Shown here one piece after another: positions 8,034-15,251 of a stretch of 34,585 bases of DNA. The notes under the pieces are model-generated. The model was not told the origin of the DNA and made no database searches. It was given only the letters and a program-made list of their open reading frames with translations. The position numbers and the translations under genes are program-made. How positions within the stretch are numbered: the first letter of the stretch is position 1; each line of letters begins with the position of its first letter. The stretch comes from Frigoribacterium sp. (GTDB lineage Bacteria; Actinomycetota; Actinomycetes; Actinomycetales; Microbacteriaceae). Where the stretch lies: the NCBI GenBank assembly GCA_025408445.1, contig JANYIZ010000179.1, forward strand, positions 1-34,585. The letters run 5' to 3'.

Positions 8034-9218
8034 GTGCCTGTTCTGTCTGATTCTGTGCTCACCGATCCGTTGCTGGCCCGCATCCACGAGCGGGCGCCGG
8101 GCTACGACCGCGACAACGTGTTCTTCACCGAGGATCTCGAAGAGCTCGCCTCTGCCGGTTACCTGCGTGCTCTCGTGCCCGAATCCTTCGGTGGCCTTGG
8201 CCTGAGCCTCCAGCAGGTCGCTCACCAGCAGGCACGCCTCGCGATGGCCGCCCCGGCGACGGCGCTCGCCGTGAACATGCACCTGGTCTGGACCGGCGTC
8301 GCAAAGACCCTCCACGACCGAGGGGACGACTCGCTCGACTTCGTTTTGCGGGATGCCGCGGCGGGGGAGATCTATGCCTTCGCGATCAGCGAGGCCGGTA
8401 ACGACCTCGTGCTGTTCGACAGCACCACGGACGCCCAGCCGCTTCCGGACGGCGGCTACGCCTTCACCGGTACCAAGATCTTCACCAGCCTGTCGCCGGC
8501 ATGGACTCGGCTCGGCCTCTTCGGACTGGACACCGTGTCAGCGGATGCGCCAAAGCTCGTGCACGCCGTCGTCACCCGCGAGGCGCCGGGAATCTCTATC
8601 GCCGAGGACTGGAACACCCTTGGCATGCGGGCGAGCCAGAGCAACACCACCCACCTCACTTCGGTGGTCGCGGCATCCGACCGGGTGTTCCGCCGCCTCG
8701 ATCCTGGTCCGAGCCACGACGCCCTCATCTTCGCCATCTTTGCCAACTTCGAAATCCTCATCTCCTCCGTGTACCTTGGCATCGGTCAGCGGGCTCTCGA
8801 ACTCGCGGTCGAATCCGCGCGCTCCCGCAGTTCGCGGAAAACGGGGCTCGGCCGTGACCAGGATCCGAACGCGCGTTGGAAAATTGCGGATGCGGCGCTC
8901 GCCCAGGACGCGCTGCTTCCGCAGCTTGACGCCCTGGCCGTCGACCTCGACTCCGGCGTGGATCGTGGTGCGCAGTGGTTTCGCGCTCTCGTCGGACTCA
9001 AGTCCCGATCAACGCGGACCGCCCGCTACGTCGTCGACCAGGCCATCGCGGTTGCGGGAGGCGCGGCGTTTTCGGCGACAAGTGAACTGTCCCGGTTGTA
9101 TCGGGACGTACTCGCGGGCGGATTCCATCCGAGCAACGACGACTCGGTGCACTCAACAGTTGCAACGGCGCTGCTGGGGCCGATCAACGAAGACCCGTCG
9201 CCTACCCTGAGATCATGA
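8034..9218 (+). CDS. Acyl-CoA dehydrogenase-family flavoprotein
   Basis: This 394-residue protein has the three-part acyl-CoA dehydrogenase fold: helical N-terminus (LRALVPESFGGLGLS), middle beta domain (AFAISEAGND, GTKIFTSLSPAW, GMRASQSNTTHL) and a helical C-terminal domain with the RLYRD motif. Where classical enzymes place the C-terminal catalytic glutamate (YEGT), this protein has FHPSNDDSVH. That is typical of a divergent actinobacterial subgroup that may use another base or act as a flavin-dependent oxygenase/desaturase. It overlaps the next gene by four bases (ATGA), so it is probably translationally coupled to the esterase. Substrate unknown. Confidence 0.82.
   Translation: MPVLSDSVLTDPLLARIHERAPGYDRDNVFFTEDLEELASAGYLRALVPESFGGLGLSLQQVAHQQARLAMAAPATALAVNMHLVWTGVAKTLHDRGDDSLDFVLRDAAAGEIYAFAISEAGNDLVLFDSTTDAQPLPDGGYAFTGTKIFTSLSPAWTRLGLFGLDTVSADAPKLVHAVVTREAPGISIAEDWNTLGMRASQSNTTHLTSVVAASDRVFRRLDPGPSHDALIFAIFANFEILISSVYLGIGQRALELAVESARSRSSRKTGLGRDQDPNARWKIADAALAQDALLPQLDALAVDLDSGVDRGAQWFRALVGLKSRSTRTARYVVDQAIAVAGGAAFSATSELSRLYRDVLAGGFHPSNDDSVHSTVATALLGPINEDPSPTLRS
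9203..9214 (+). promoter_or_regulatory. Internal leaderless promoter for the esterase
   Basis: TACCCT at 9203-9208, inside the last codons of the upstream flavoprotein, lies six bases before the ATG at 9215. The esterase could therefore also be transcribed independently. Confidence 0.5.
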
Positions 9219-9865
9219 CTTCCTCGCTCGCGATCGATCCCTCTATCGTCGTCTGGTCCGTTCCCGAATCCGCGCGGGCGCAGGAGCTCACGACGCGTCC
9301 CCTGTTGGTGCTGATGCACGGTCGCGGGTCGCACGAGCATGACCTCTACGCCCTCGCCCCGATGCTTCCCCCGCAGTTCGTGATCGCCGCGCTCCGCGCG
9401 CCGATCGAGCTGGCTCCCGGTTCGTACTCCTGGTTTCCGGACGGAGAGCCCGCTCGGCCGAGTTTCGCGGCTGCGGATGCCGCCGTCCAGGCACTCTTCG
9501 ACTGGCTGGATTCGATTACCTCTGCTGCTTCGATCTCGCTTCTCGGGTTTTCGCAGGGCGGTGCGATGACCCTTCACGCCCTGCGGCACGCTCCCGAGCG
9601 GTTCGCCGCCTTCGTGAATCTCGCCGGCTTCGTCATCGGCGGCGACGCCCCCGCCGATTCTTCGCTCGAGACGCTGCGACCACCGGTGTTTTCGGGCAGC
9701 GATCCGGCGGATCCGGTGATCCCCGCCGAAGCGATTGCGCGGACCGCAGAGTGGCTTGCCTCGCATTCGACTCTCACGGAGCGTCACTACGCCGGCATCG
9801 GGCACTCGATCTCGCGCGAGGAACTCGAGGATGTGAATAGGTTTCTGAACGGCGCTGGTTTTTGA
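9215..9865 (+). CDS. Phospholipase/carboxylesterase-type alpha/beta hydrolase
   Basis: This 216-residue protein has a compact alpha/beta-hydrolase fold. Seen in sequence are the oxyanion region LMHGRGS (33-39), the nucleophile elbow GFSQGG with Ser113, an acid candidate in SGSDPADPVIP (Asp163 or Asp166) and His197 in GIGHSIS. Length and motifs match the YpfH/carboxylesterase (Abhydrolase_2) family, soluble cytoplasmic enzymes that hydrolyse short acyl esters or acyl-protein thioesters. Overlap with the flavoprotein suggests both act on one acyl substrate, which is inference. It ends 12 bases before three 18-bp repeats. Confidence 0.85.
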   Translation: MTSSLAIDPSIVVWSVPESARAQELTTRPLLVLMHGRGSHEHDLYALAPMLPPQFVIAALRAPIELAPGSYSWFPDGEPARPSFAAADAAVQALFDWLDSITSAASISLLGFSQGGAMTLHALRHAPERFAAFVNLAGFVIGGDAPADSSLETLRPPVFSGSDPADPVIPAEAIARTAEWLASHSTLTERHYAGIGHSISREELEDVNRFLNGAGF

Positions 9866-9877
9866 ACACCACCGTCT

Positions 9878-9931
9878 CAGCGAATTGGCCCCACACAGCG
9901 AATTGGCCCCACACAGCGCATTAGTCCCACA
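9878..9931. repeat. Three tandem 18-bp repeats
   Basis: Units 9878-9895 and 9896-9913 are identical (CAGCGAATTGGCCCCACA); unit 9914-9931 differs at a few positions (CAGCGCATTAGTCCCACA). They lie between two convergent genes. The 18-bp period keeps every frame open, giving spurious short peptides in both directions. Confidence 0.95.
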
Positions 9932-9937
9932 CAGACT

Positions 9938-9979
9938 CGTCGCCCGGTGCGGCACTTGGTGCGGCTCTTCCGGGCGACG
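9938..9979. terminator. Possible bidirectional terminator hairpin
   Basis: CGTCGCCCGG (9938-9947) and CCGGGCGACG (9970-9979) are exact 10-bp inverted arms around a 22-base loop, between the convergent esterase and aminotransferase genes. There is no U-tract, so only the structure supports a termination role. Confidence 0.4.
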
Positions 9980-10035
9980 GGTTGTTCTACTCACAGGATG
10001 CTCTCCTTGGGGCCAGAGCGCAATACCCCCATCGC

Positions 10036-11382
10036 TCACATTGAATTTCGCGCGGGGTGTTCAGGCAACGCGCGATGCCGAGCCACCCGCAGTGCGCTGT
10101 CAAGTTCTGAAAGGAACCGGTCCGCGTCGGCCAGGCTGAAGCAGAGCGGCGGCCGTATCTTCAGTGTGTTCCGGGCTGCACCGGATGCCCCGAGCAGCAC
10201 TCCCCGCCGGCGCAGCTCGTTCACCACGACGAGGGTTGTCGCTTCGTCGGGGGATTCCCCGTGCACGAGGTCGACTCCCAGGAATAGACCGGCCCCGCGC
10301 ACCTCTCCGAGAGACTCGTGGAATCCCGCGAGCATGGCAAGCCCGGCGGTGAGGTACTCCCCGACGACCCGTGCGTTCTCGATCAGTCCTTCATCGTGAA
10401 GGATGTCGAGCACGGCCTGCGCGGCGGCGATCGAGACCGCCGTGCCGCCGAAGGTGTTGAAGTAACGCCCGTGGGCCGCGAAGGCGTCCACGAGGTCGCG
10501 ACGGGCGACAACCCCTCCGATCGGCATGCCGTTACCCATCGGTTTGCCGACTGTCACGAGGTCGGGTACCACTGCCCCGACAGCGGAGTCGTGGCGGGTG
10601 AAGCCCCACAGGCCGTGACCGAGACGCCCGAAGCCGGCCTGCACCTCGTCGGCGATGTAGAGGCCGTCCGCGTCGTGCACGATGTCGCTGATCCGCCCGA
10701 GGAAAGCCGTGCTGCCCGGCTGTACGCCGTCAGAGGCGAAGATCGAGTCCGTGATGAGCGCAGAAAACCCGTGCTCGGAAGCGCCCAGATCCGCGGCCGC
10801 AATCGCGACGGCGTCCGCGAACGCCACGCCGTCGCCCGTCGGAGCCTCCACCAGGCGTACCCACGGGGGGATGCTGTCGCCGCCGCCGAGGGACGGCGAG
10901 ATCGCTGCGGTCTCGGTGGTGACCCCGTGGTAGGCGTTTCGGGTGACGATCACGCCTCGTTTACCGGTTAGGGTGGTGGCGATCCGAAGGGCGAGGTCAT
11001 TCGCCTCGGAACCCGTGCAGGTGTACATCACGTTCGCGAGCGCACGGGGCAGCGTGCCGAGTAGATCTTCGGAATAGTCGATCAGTGGTCGATCGAGGTA
11101 GCGGGTATTCGTATTGACGAGAGCCGCCTGGCGCGAGATTGCCTCAACCACTCGGGGATGCGAATGGCCCACCGACGGCACGTTGTTGTACACATCGAGA
11201 AACTCTCTGCCCGCCGCATCCCAGAGCTTCGAGCCGAAGCCGCGAACGATCTCGATGGGCTCGTCGTAAAACAGCCGATAGGCCGGCCCGAGGCTGCGGT
11301 TGCGTCGTTCGACCAACAGGCGAGTCGGCGCGCTCAGCTCGTCGAGGCGGTCGTTACTGAAGTAGGTGCTCGGTCCTGGCAT
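10036..11382 (-). CDS. Class III PLP enzyme, phospho-lyase type (AGXT2L/EtnppL-like)
   Basis: This 448-residue fold-type I PLP enzyme has GSEAND (124-129) for cofactor phosphate, YHG (151-153), the cofactor Asp245 in ADEVQAGFGR and Lys280 in TVGKPMGNGMP. The segment LDVYNNVPSVGHSHPRV and the MGNGMP context match the AGXT2-like branch, which includes ethanolamine-phosphate phospho-lyase and 5-phosphohydroxylysine phospho-lyase as well as alanine-glyoxylate transaminase. Its immediate upstream partner is a kinase of the matching type, which favours a lyase acting on a phosphorylated amino alcohol or hydroxylysine. The start lies nine bases after the kinase stop with its own leaderless -10 box. 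Confidence 0.85.
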   Translation of the reverse strand: MPGPSTYFSNDRLDELSAPTRLLVERRNRSLGPAYRLFYDEPIEIVRGFGSKLWDAAGREFLDVYNNVPSVGHSHPRVVEAISRQAALVNTNTRYLDRPLIDYSEDLLGTLPRALANVMYTCTGSEANDLALRIATTLTGKRGVIVTRNAYHGVTTETAAISPSLGGGDSIPPWVRLVEAPTGDGVAFADAVAIAAADLGASEHGFSALITDSIFASDGVQPGSTAFLGRISDIVHDADGLYIADEVQAGFGRLGHGLWGFTRHDSAVGAVVPDLVTVGKPMGNGMPIGGVVARRDLVDAFAAHGRYFNTFGGTAVSIAAAQAVLDILHDEGLIENARVVGEYLTAGLAMLAGFHESLGEVRGAGLFLGVDLVHGESPDEATTLVVVNELRRRGVLLGASGAARNTLKIRPPLCFSLADADRFLSELDSALRVARHRALPEHPARNSM

Positions 11383-11394
11383 GATCCGACCCTA
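11383..11394 (-). promoter_or_regulatory. Leaderless promoter overlapping the upstream stop codon
   Basis: On the minus strand TAGGGT (11394-11389) lies six bases before the ATG at 11382. Its first three bases are the TAG stop codon of the phosphotransferase gene. Confidence 0.55.
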
Positions 11395-12435
11395 CTGGCG
11401 CGCCCCTCCTGTCGGCAGAGGCGATTGCCGCAGACTCACCAACTGGCGCCAAGTGGATTCGAGATTGCGGGAGGTGTACTCGGCGTTCTCAGGCCGTGAT
11501 GTCACGAGCCAGGATGCGAGGAGTGGCCGCTGGGCGAGACGACCGAGCACGAGGTGCGGCACCAGAACCGACTCTGCGTCAGATAGTGTCACCCGTTCGC
11601 GATAGCCGGAGGCGAGAGCGATTGCCGGGGCCCAGGGGTCGCTCGCCCGCAACGACGGCGCCGCATACGACATCGCGACAGCAAGGTCCGCGGCACGATG
11701 ACTCCGCACGATATCGCCGAAGTCGAGGATGCCGGTGATGAAGTCTGGCGCGTTCGATTGGACGACGAGATTGCCGCCGTGGAAGTCGTTGTGCACCACC
11801 TGCCGCGGGGTTAGGTGCAGCGCCGGCAGCATTTCGGCCGACAGTTCCGAGAGTAGGTCGCCCACCGCGCGCCGCCGGTCCTCGCCCTCGATCACGGGCA
11901 CCAGCTCCGACAACTCGGCGAGCCGCGCGAGATCCCAGGCGAGCCAGCGGTCGGCTGCCGGATGATCAAAGTCGGCCAACGCGTCGGTGAGGCGGCCGAG
12001 CATTCGCCCGACCGCGCGCCAATCGGTCGGGGAGGGATCGACCTCGCTGAGCAGGCTGCCCGGGAGGTAACGGAGAAGCCTCACCGCTCGGCCACCGTGG
12101 GTAGGTGAGAGGGTTAGCGGCGGCACGAACTGTTGGAGCGGCAGCGAGTCATCCCGTGCCGCGGCGTGCGCGATGGCAGCACCCGGCAGCCCGATCTCGG
12201 CCGGGTCGTCCCCGGGTGCTGAGATCTTGAGCACGTAGCCGTGAGCGTCGCCGGGGACGGCCAAGCGAAAGGTATCGTCGCGCTCGGTCGCGAGCCGGGC
12301 AATGGAGGTGGCTGTCACCCCAAAGCATCTCAGCGCGACGGCGGCGGCCTCGCCCGGTGGGGTGCGCTCGAACGGGGCGCCGACTCCGGCCAGGAGACGG
12401 CGCGTCAACGGAGTTGCCGGGAGTGCCTCATCCAT
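11392..12435 (-). CDS. APH/choline-kinase-family phosphotransferase (hydroxylysine kinase-like)
   Basis: This protein of about 347 residues has the aminoglycoside/choline kinase fold: the catalytic loop VVHNDFHGGNLVV (Asp as base, Asn as metal ligand) and GILDFGDIV, the DFG-like metal site. GILDFGD followed by an alanine-rich helix (RAADLAVAMSY) is how hydroxylysine kinase (HYKK/AGPHD1) and related proteins read; true antibiotic kinases differ. Being encoded directly ahead of a phospho-lyase-type PLP enzyme supports kinase-then-lyase catabolism of hydroxylysine or ethanolamine. The frame stays open to 12621 through tandem repeats. ATG 12435 is preferred because CAGAAT lies six bases before it; ATG 12453 is an alternative. 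Confidence 0.78.
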   Translation of the reverse strand: MDEALPATPLTRRLLAGVGAPFERTPPGEAAAVALRCFGVTATSIARLATERDDTFRLAVPGDAHGYVLKISAPGDDPAEIGLPGAAIAHAAARDDSLPLQQFVPPLTLSPTHGGRAVRLLRYLPGSLLSEVDPSPTDWRAVGRMLGRLTDALADFDHPAADRWLAWDLARLAELSELVPVIEGEDRRRAVGDLLSELSAEMLPALHLTPRQVVHNDFHGGNLVVQSNAPDFITGILDFGDIVRSHRAADLAVAMSYAAPSLRASDPWAPAIALASGYRERVTLSDAESVLVPHLVLGRLAQRPLLASWLVTSRPENAEYTSRNLESTWRQLVSLRQSPLPTGGARQ

Positions 12436-12495
12436 CCATTGATTCTGCTGCATCGGCTCCCATGGAAGCAGCCCGTCAGCCCAGCGGGCCGAAGC

Positions 12496-12555
12496 GGCCT
12501 GTTCGGGTCCCACCTGTTCGGGGCTCACCTGTTTTGGGTGCACCTGTATTGGGGA
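12496..12555. repeat. Four tandem 15-bp repeats in a divergent promoter region
   Basis: Units 12496-12510, 12511-12525, 12526-12540 and 12541-12555 share CACCTGTTYKGGG with drift (for example CACCTGTTCGGGGCT and CACCTGTTTTGGGTG). They lie between the minus-strand phosphotransferase and the plus-strand NERD gene. The last GGGG ends 24 bases before the NERD -10 box. Related units precede the other two NERD genes. Confidence 0.9.
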
Positions 12556-12578
12556 GTTCGCAGCGTGTGGCCGGTGAC

Positions 12579-12584
12579 TAGATT
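12579..12584 (+). promoter_or_regulatory. Probable -10 box of NERD gene 1
   Basis: TAGATT lies 24 bases after the last 15-bp repeat unit, the same spacing as before the NERD gene at 20945. It puts the transcript start near 12590 and argues against the GTG at 12574 as start codon. Confidence 0.45.
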
Positions 12585-12645
12585 CGAAACAGAGGGCACA
12601 GCACACGACCGGCAGAGGCAAACAGCCCGTGCACGGAAATTACCG

Positions 12646-13551
12646 TTGGGGGACGGAATCGTAACCACGGGGGATGATCGTTCGACCCTGCCTGCGCCGC
12701 AGCGCCAGGCGGGAGACTCGAACGCCCCTGCAAGCTGGCTTCCACCGAACCACGCCCTGCGGGAGTGCCTTGCACTGCAAGCAGAGGCTCCTCCCATTTC
12801 GCTGGTCGCGCGCCTCTTCGGAGTCGATCCGCTCTCGCGTGATGCGCGGCGCTCCTACAGTGGAGCACTCGCCGAGATTGCTCTTGCAGATTCCCTCGCC
12901 GCGCTCGGGGACGAGTGGACCGTTGTGCATTCGGTGCCTGTCGGTGGCGACATCGCAGCTGGCCACTACCCTCTGGCCCTCGATCACCTGGTGATCGGTC
13001 CGGCCGGTATCTTCTCGATCACCATTCACAGCCACGCTGGCCAGGCCGTCTGGGTCGGAGAGCGCACGTTCATGGTCGATGACGAACGACTCGGCCACCT
13101 TGCCGACGCCGAAAAGGCGGCATCGGCCGCATCCCGGTTGCTAGCCGCCGCGCTCAAAGCGTCGGGGACGGCGGCGGATGTCGTGGTGACGCCCTGCATC
13201 GTGGTGGACTCGCCCTCGACGCTGCAGATCCGCCAACGCGCCGATCGCATCCAGACAAGCACAGCCCGCGACTTCACCGCGTGGCTTGCCGCACTGCCCC
13301 GGCTGATCTCGCCGACGGTTGTCAATGCCCTGTCAGGGGTTTCGCTCCAGGCCTCGACCTGGTCGGTGAGTGCAGTCGTTCCTCCCAACGACGCTCATAT
13401 CCGGCGTGACGACTTCGATCAACTGCGCCTCCACATCGACTCCGCACGACTCCGCCGCCTGGTCTGGACCGGTCTCGGGGTCATCCTGAGCTATTCTCTG
13501 GTCATTTCGAGTGCCTCCGGGTTTTCTGTCTTCGCCGTGGCGCACTTTTAA
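12646..13551 (+). CDS. NERD-domain membrane-anchored protein 1
   Basis: The protein has about 301 residues if it starts at the TTG at 12646. The NERD core reads YSGALAEIALADSLAALGDEW, then LDHLVIGPAGIFSITIHSHAG, then a helical region and a final hydrophobic segment (WTGLGVILSYSLVISSASG) likely to anchor it in the membrane. In NERD nuclease-like domains the catalytic set is Glu (here GALAE), Asp (LDH) and an ExK strand; here that strand reads TIH, so cleavage activity is doubtful. The start is uncertain: no ATG or GTG lies between the probable promoter and the conserved region; TTG 12646 has a weak GGAAA site, and a GGGGGA stands four bases before an ATC at 12658. Paralogous to the genes at 20159 and 20945. 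Function unknown. Confidence 0.72.
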   Translation: MGDGIVTTGDDRSTLPAPQRQAGDSNAPASWLPPNHALRECLALQAEAPPISLVARLFGVDPLSRDARRSYSGALAEIALADSLAALGDEWTVVHSVPVGGDIAAGHYPLALDHLVIGPAGIFSITIHSHAGQAVWVGERTFMVDDERLGHLADAEKAASAASRLLAAALKASGTAADVVVTPCIVVDSPSTLQIRQRADRIQTSTARDFTAWLAALPRLISPTVVNALSGVSLQASTWSVSAVVPPNDAHIRRDDFDQLRLHIDSARLRRLVWTGLGVILSYSLVISSASGFSVFAVAHF

Positions 13552-13557
13552 GGATCT

Positions 13558-14334
13558 TCAGCGGCCGCGCAGCGCGCCTACCGCGACGATCCGATTCGGC
13601 AACAGGCCGGAGAGCAACACCACGAATTTGTAACGCAGGGTCGGTATCGAAACGGCGCGGCCTTTCGCGACATCCCGCAGCGCGAGGCGCACGAGAGTCG
13701 AAGGGTCAAGCCAGAGGAATGCGGGCACGCCGTTTTTCGACACGTTCATGCGGTCGTGGAACTCGGTGTGCACGAAGCCCGGTGCAACTGCGGTCACGGC
13801 GACACCCCGACGACGATAGGTGAGGTTGGCCCAGCGACTAAAGCTCAGCACCCACGCTTTCGACGCGCCGTAGGTGCCGCGTGGGGTGTACCCGGCGACG
13901 CTCGCGATGTTGACGATCGTGCCGGATCCGCTCGCGAGCATTTGCTGCAGGGCGGCATGGGCGAGGCGCATGGGGGCGGTCACGAGGAGGTCGAGCAGGC
14001 GCTGTTCCTCGTCGACCGGATTCTCGTCGAACGGTTTTGGCAGCCCGAAACCCGCATTGTTGACGAGCATGGTCACGCGACGGGCTCCGGATGCTCCGAC
14101 TTTGACCTCCACCATCGCGAGGTCTGACCGGCTCACGAGATCCGCCGCGAGCACCTCCACCGTCACACCGAACTCAGCACGCAATCCGGCGGCACGCTCC
14201 TCCAGCCGGTCTGCGTCGCGAGCGACGAGCACGAGGTCGAAGCCCTCTGCGGCGAGTTGACGGGCGAATTCTGCCCCGATCCCGGCGGTAGCCCCGGTGA
14301 TGAGGGCCACATGTGTATCGGTAGCGGAATTCAT
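13558..14334 (-). CDS. Short-chain dehydrogenase/reductase (classical SDR)
   Basis: This 258-residue classical SDR has the cofactor motif TGATAGIG (13-20), NNAG (92-95) and the catalytic Ser145, Tyr155 and Lys159 (YGASK). An Arg at position 39 after the second strand (LVARD) favours NADP(H). It resembles DltE/YqjQ-type short reductases often labelled ketoacyl reductase-like; the substrate cannot be given. It converges on NERD gene 1 with six bases between the stops. The start is supported by a leaderless -10 box. Confidence 0.9.
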   Translation of the reverse strand: MNSATDTHVALITGATAGIGAEFARQLAAEGFDLVLVARDADRLEERAAGLRAEFGVTVEVLAADLVSRSDLAMVEVKVGASGARRVTMLVNNAGFGLPKPFDENPVDEEQRLLDLLVTAPMRLAHAALQQMLASGSGTIVNIASVAGYTPRGTYGASKAWVLSFSRWANLTYRRRGVAVTAVAPGFVHTEFHDRMNVSKNGVPAFLWLDPSTLVRLALRDVAKGRAVSIPTLRYKFVVLLSGLLPNRIVAVGALRGR

Positions 14335-14346
14335 CTATTCACGCTA
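14335..14346 (-). promoter_or_regulatory. Leaderless promoter of the SDR gene
   Basis: On the minus strand TAGCGT (14346-14341) is followed by six bases (GAATAG) and the ATG at 14334. Confidence 0.6.
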
Positions 14347-14412
14347 GCCGGTGTTCCTTCGTGACCGGAGAATTCCCGCCGTGCACACTGGCGAAGCTGT
14401 CAGCGTTTCTCA

Positions 14413-15219
14413 ATGACTCTCGCTGAATCGCCGATAATCATCCTGCCCATCCCGGCCGCCACGATCGCCGCCCAGGCCCCCGTGGGGGACCGGGGCGTCA
14501 GGGCAACCGAATTTTCCGCCTACGTAGCGCGCCCTGAGGGCCCACCACGGGGAGCCCTGGTGGTCATTCATGAAATCTGGGGGCTCGTCGAGCACATCAC
14601 TGGCATCGCCGATCGTTTCGCCGCCGAGGGGTATCTCGTGATCGCGCCAGACCTGCTGTCGTCGATCGGCATCAGTGAACAAGTCGGACTCGAGGCCTAC
14701 GCCATCATGAATAGCCCGGACGAGTCAGTGCGGTCGAATGGTCAGCCACTCTTGCGTGCCGCCTTCGCCAGTCTCAATGTTCCCGAGTTCGGTGCGTGGG
14801 CCCTCGCCGCGCTCGGCTCGAGCGTTGACTATCTCGCTGAACAACCCGGCATCGACGGTCGCATCGCGGTCACGGGATTCTGCTTCGGCGGTGGTTACAG
14901 CTTTGCGCTCGCGGCGGCCGATCCTCGCATCCGCGCTGCTGTGCCGTTTTACGGGGTGCCGCCCGAGACGGCGACGATCTCGACGATCTCGTGCGCGGTG
15001 CTCGCCTTCTACGGTGAGACGGACACGAAACTCATCGACTCTCTGCCCGAAGTCACCGCTGCCATGCAGGCCGCTGGAGTCGACTTCACCGCAAAAATCT
15101 ACGAAAACGCAGGTCATGCCTTTTTCAACGACACGAGCGCCCTCATGTATCGGGCCGACGCCGCGGTCGACTCGTGGCAGCGCACCCTCGCGTTCCTCGA
15201 GACTGCTATCGAAGCCTGA
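14413..15219 (+). CDS. Dienelactone hydrolase-family protein
   Basis: This 268-residue alpha/beta hydrolase has the dienelactone hydrolase triad: Cys157 in GFCFGGG, Asp204 in YGETDTK and His235 in AGHAFFN, with Glu54 in VIHEIWG that in the prototype controls the cysteine. All residues for activity are present. Prototype enzymes open dienelactone in chloroaromatic degradation, but most stand-alone genomic copies have unknown esters or lactones as substrates. No aromatic-degradation genes are near. A short proline- and alanine-rich N-terminus (1-35) precedes the core. Confidence 0.9.
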   Translation: MTLAESPIIILPIPAATIAAQAPVGDRGVRATEFSAYVARPEGPPRGALVVIHEIWGLVEHITGIADRFAAEGYLVIAPDLLSSIGISEQVGLEAYAIMNSPDESVRSNGQPLLRAAFASLNVPEFGAWALAALGSSVDYLAEQPGIDGRIAVTGFCFGGGYSFALAAADPRIRAAVPFYGVPPETATISTISCAVLAFYGETDTKLIDSLPEVTAAMQAAGVDFTAKIYENAGHAFFNDTSALMYRADAAVDSWQRTLAFLETAIEA

Positions 15220-15251
15220 CACGAGGTCTGCCGGATTTTCAGCGACGGGAG

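Noticed and set aside
12241-12645. Upstream extension of NERD gene 1 through the tandem repeats (reads like LFGSHLFGAHLFW pentapeptide repeats)
   Set aside because: It is antisense to the phosphotransferase N-terminus, and the repeats keep all frames open. The probable -10 box at 12579 lies downstream of this start.
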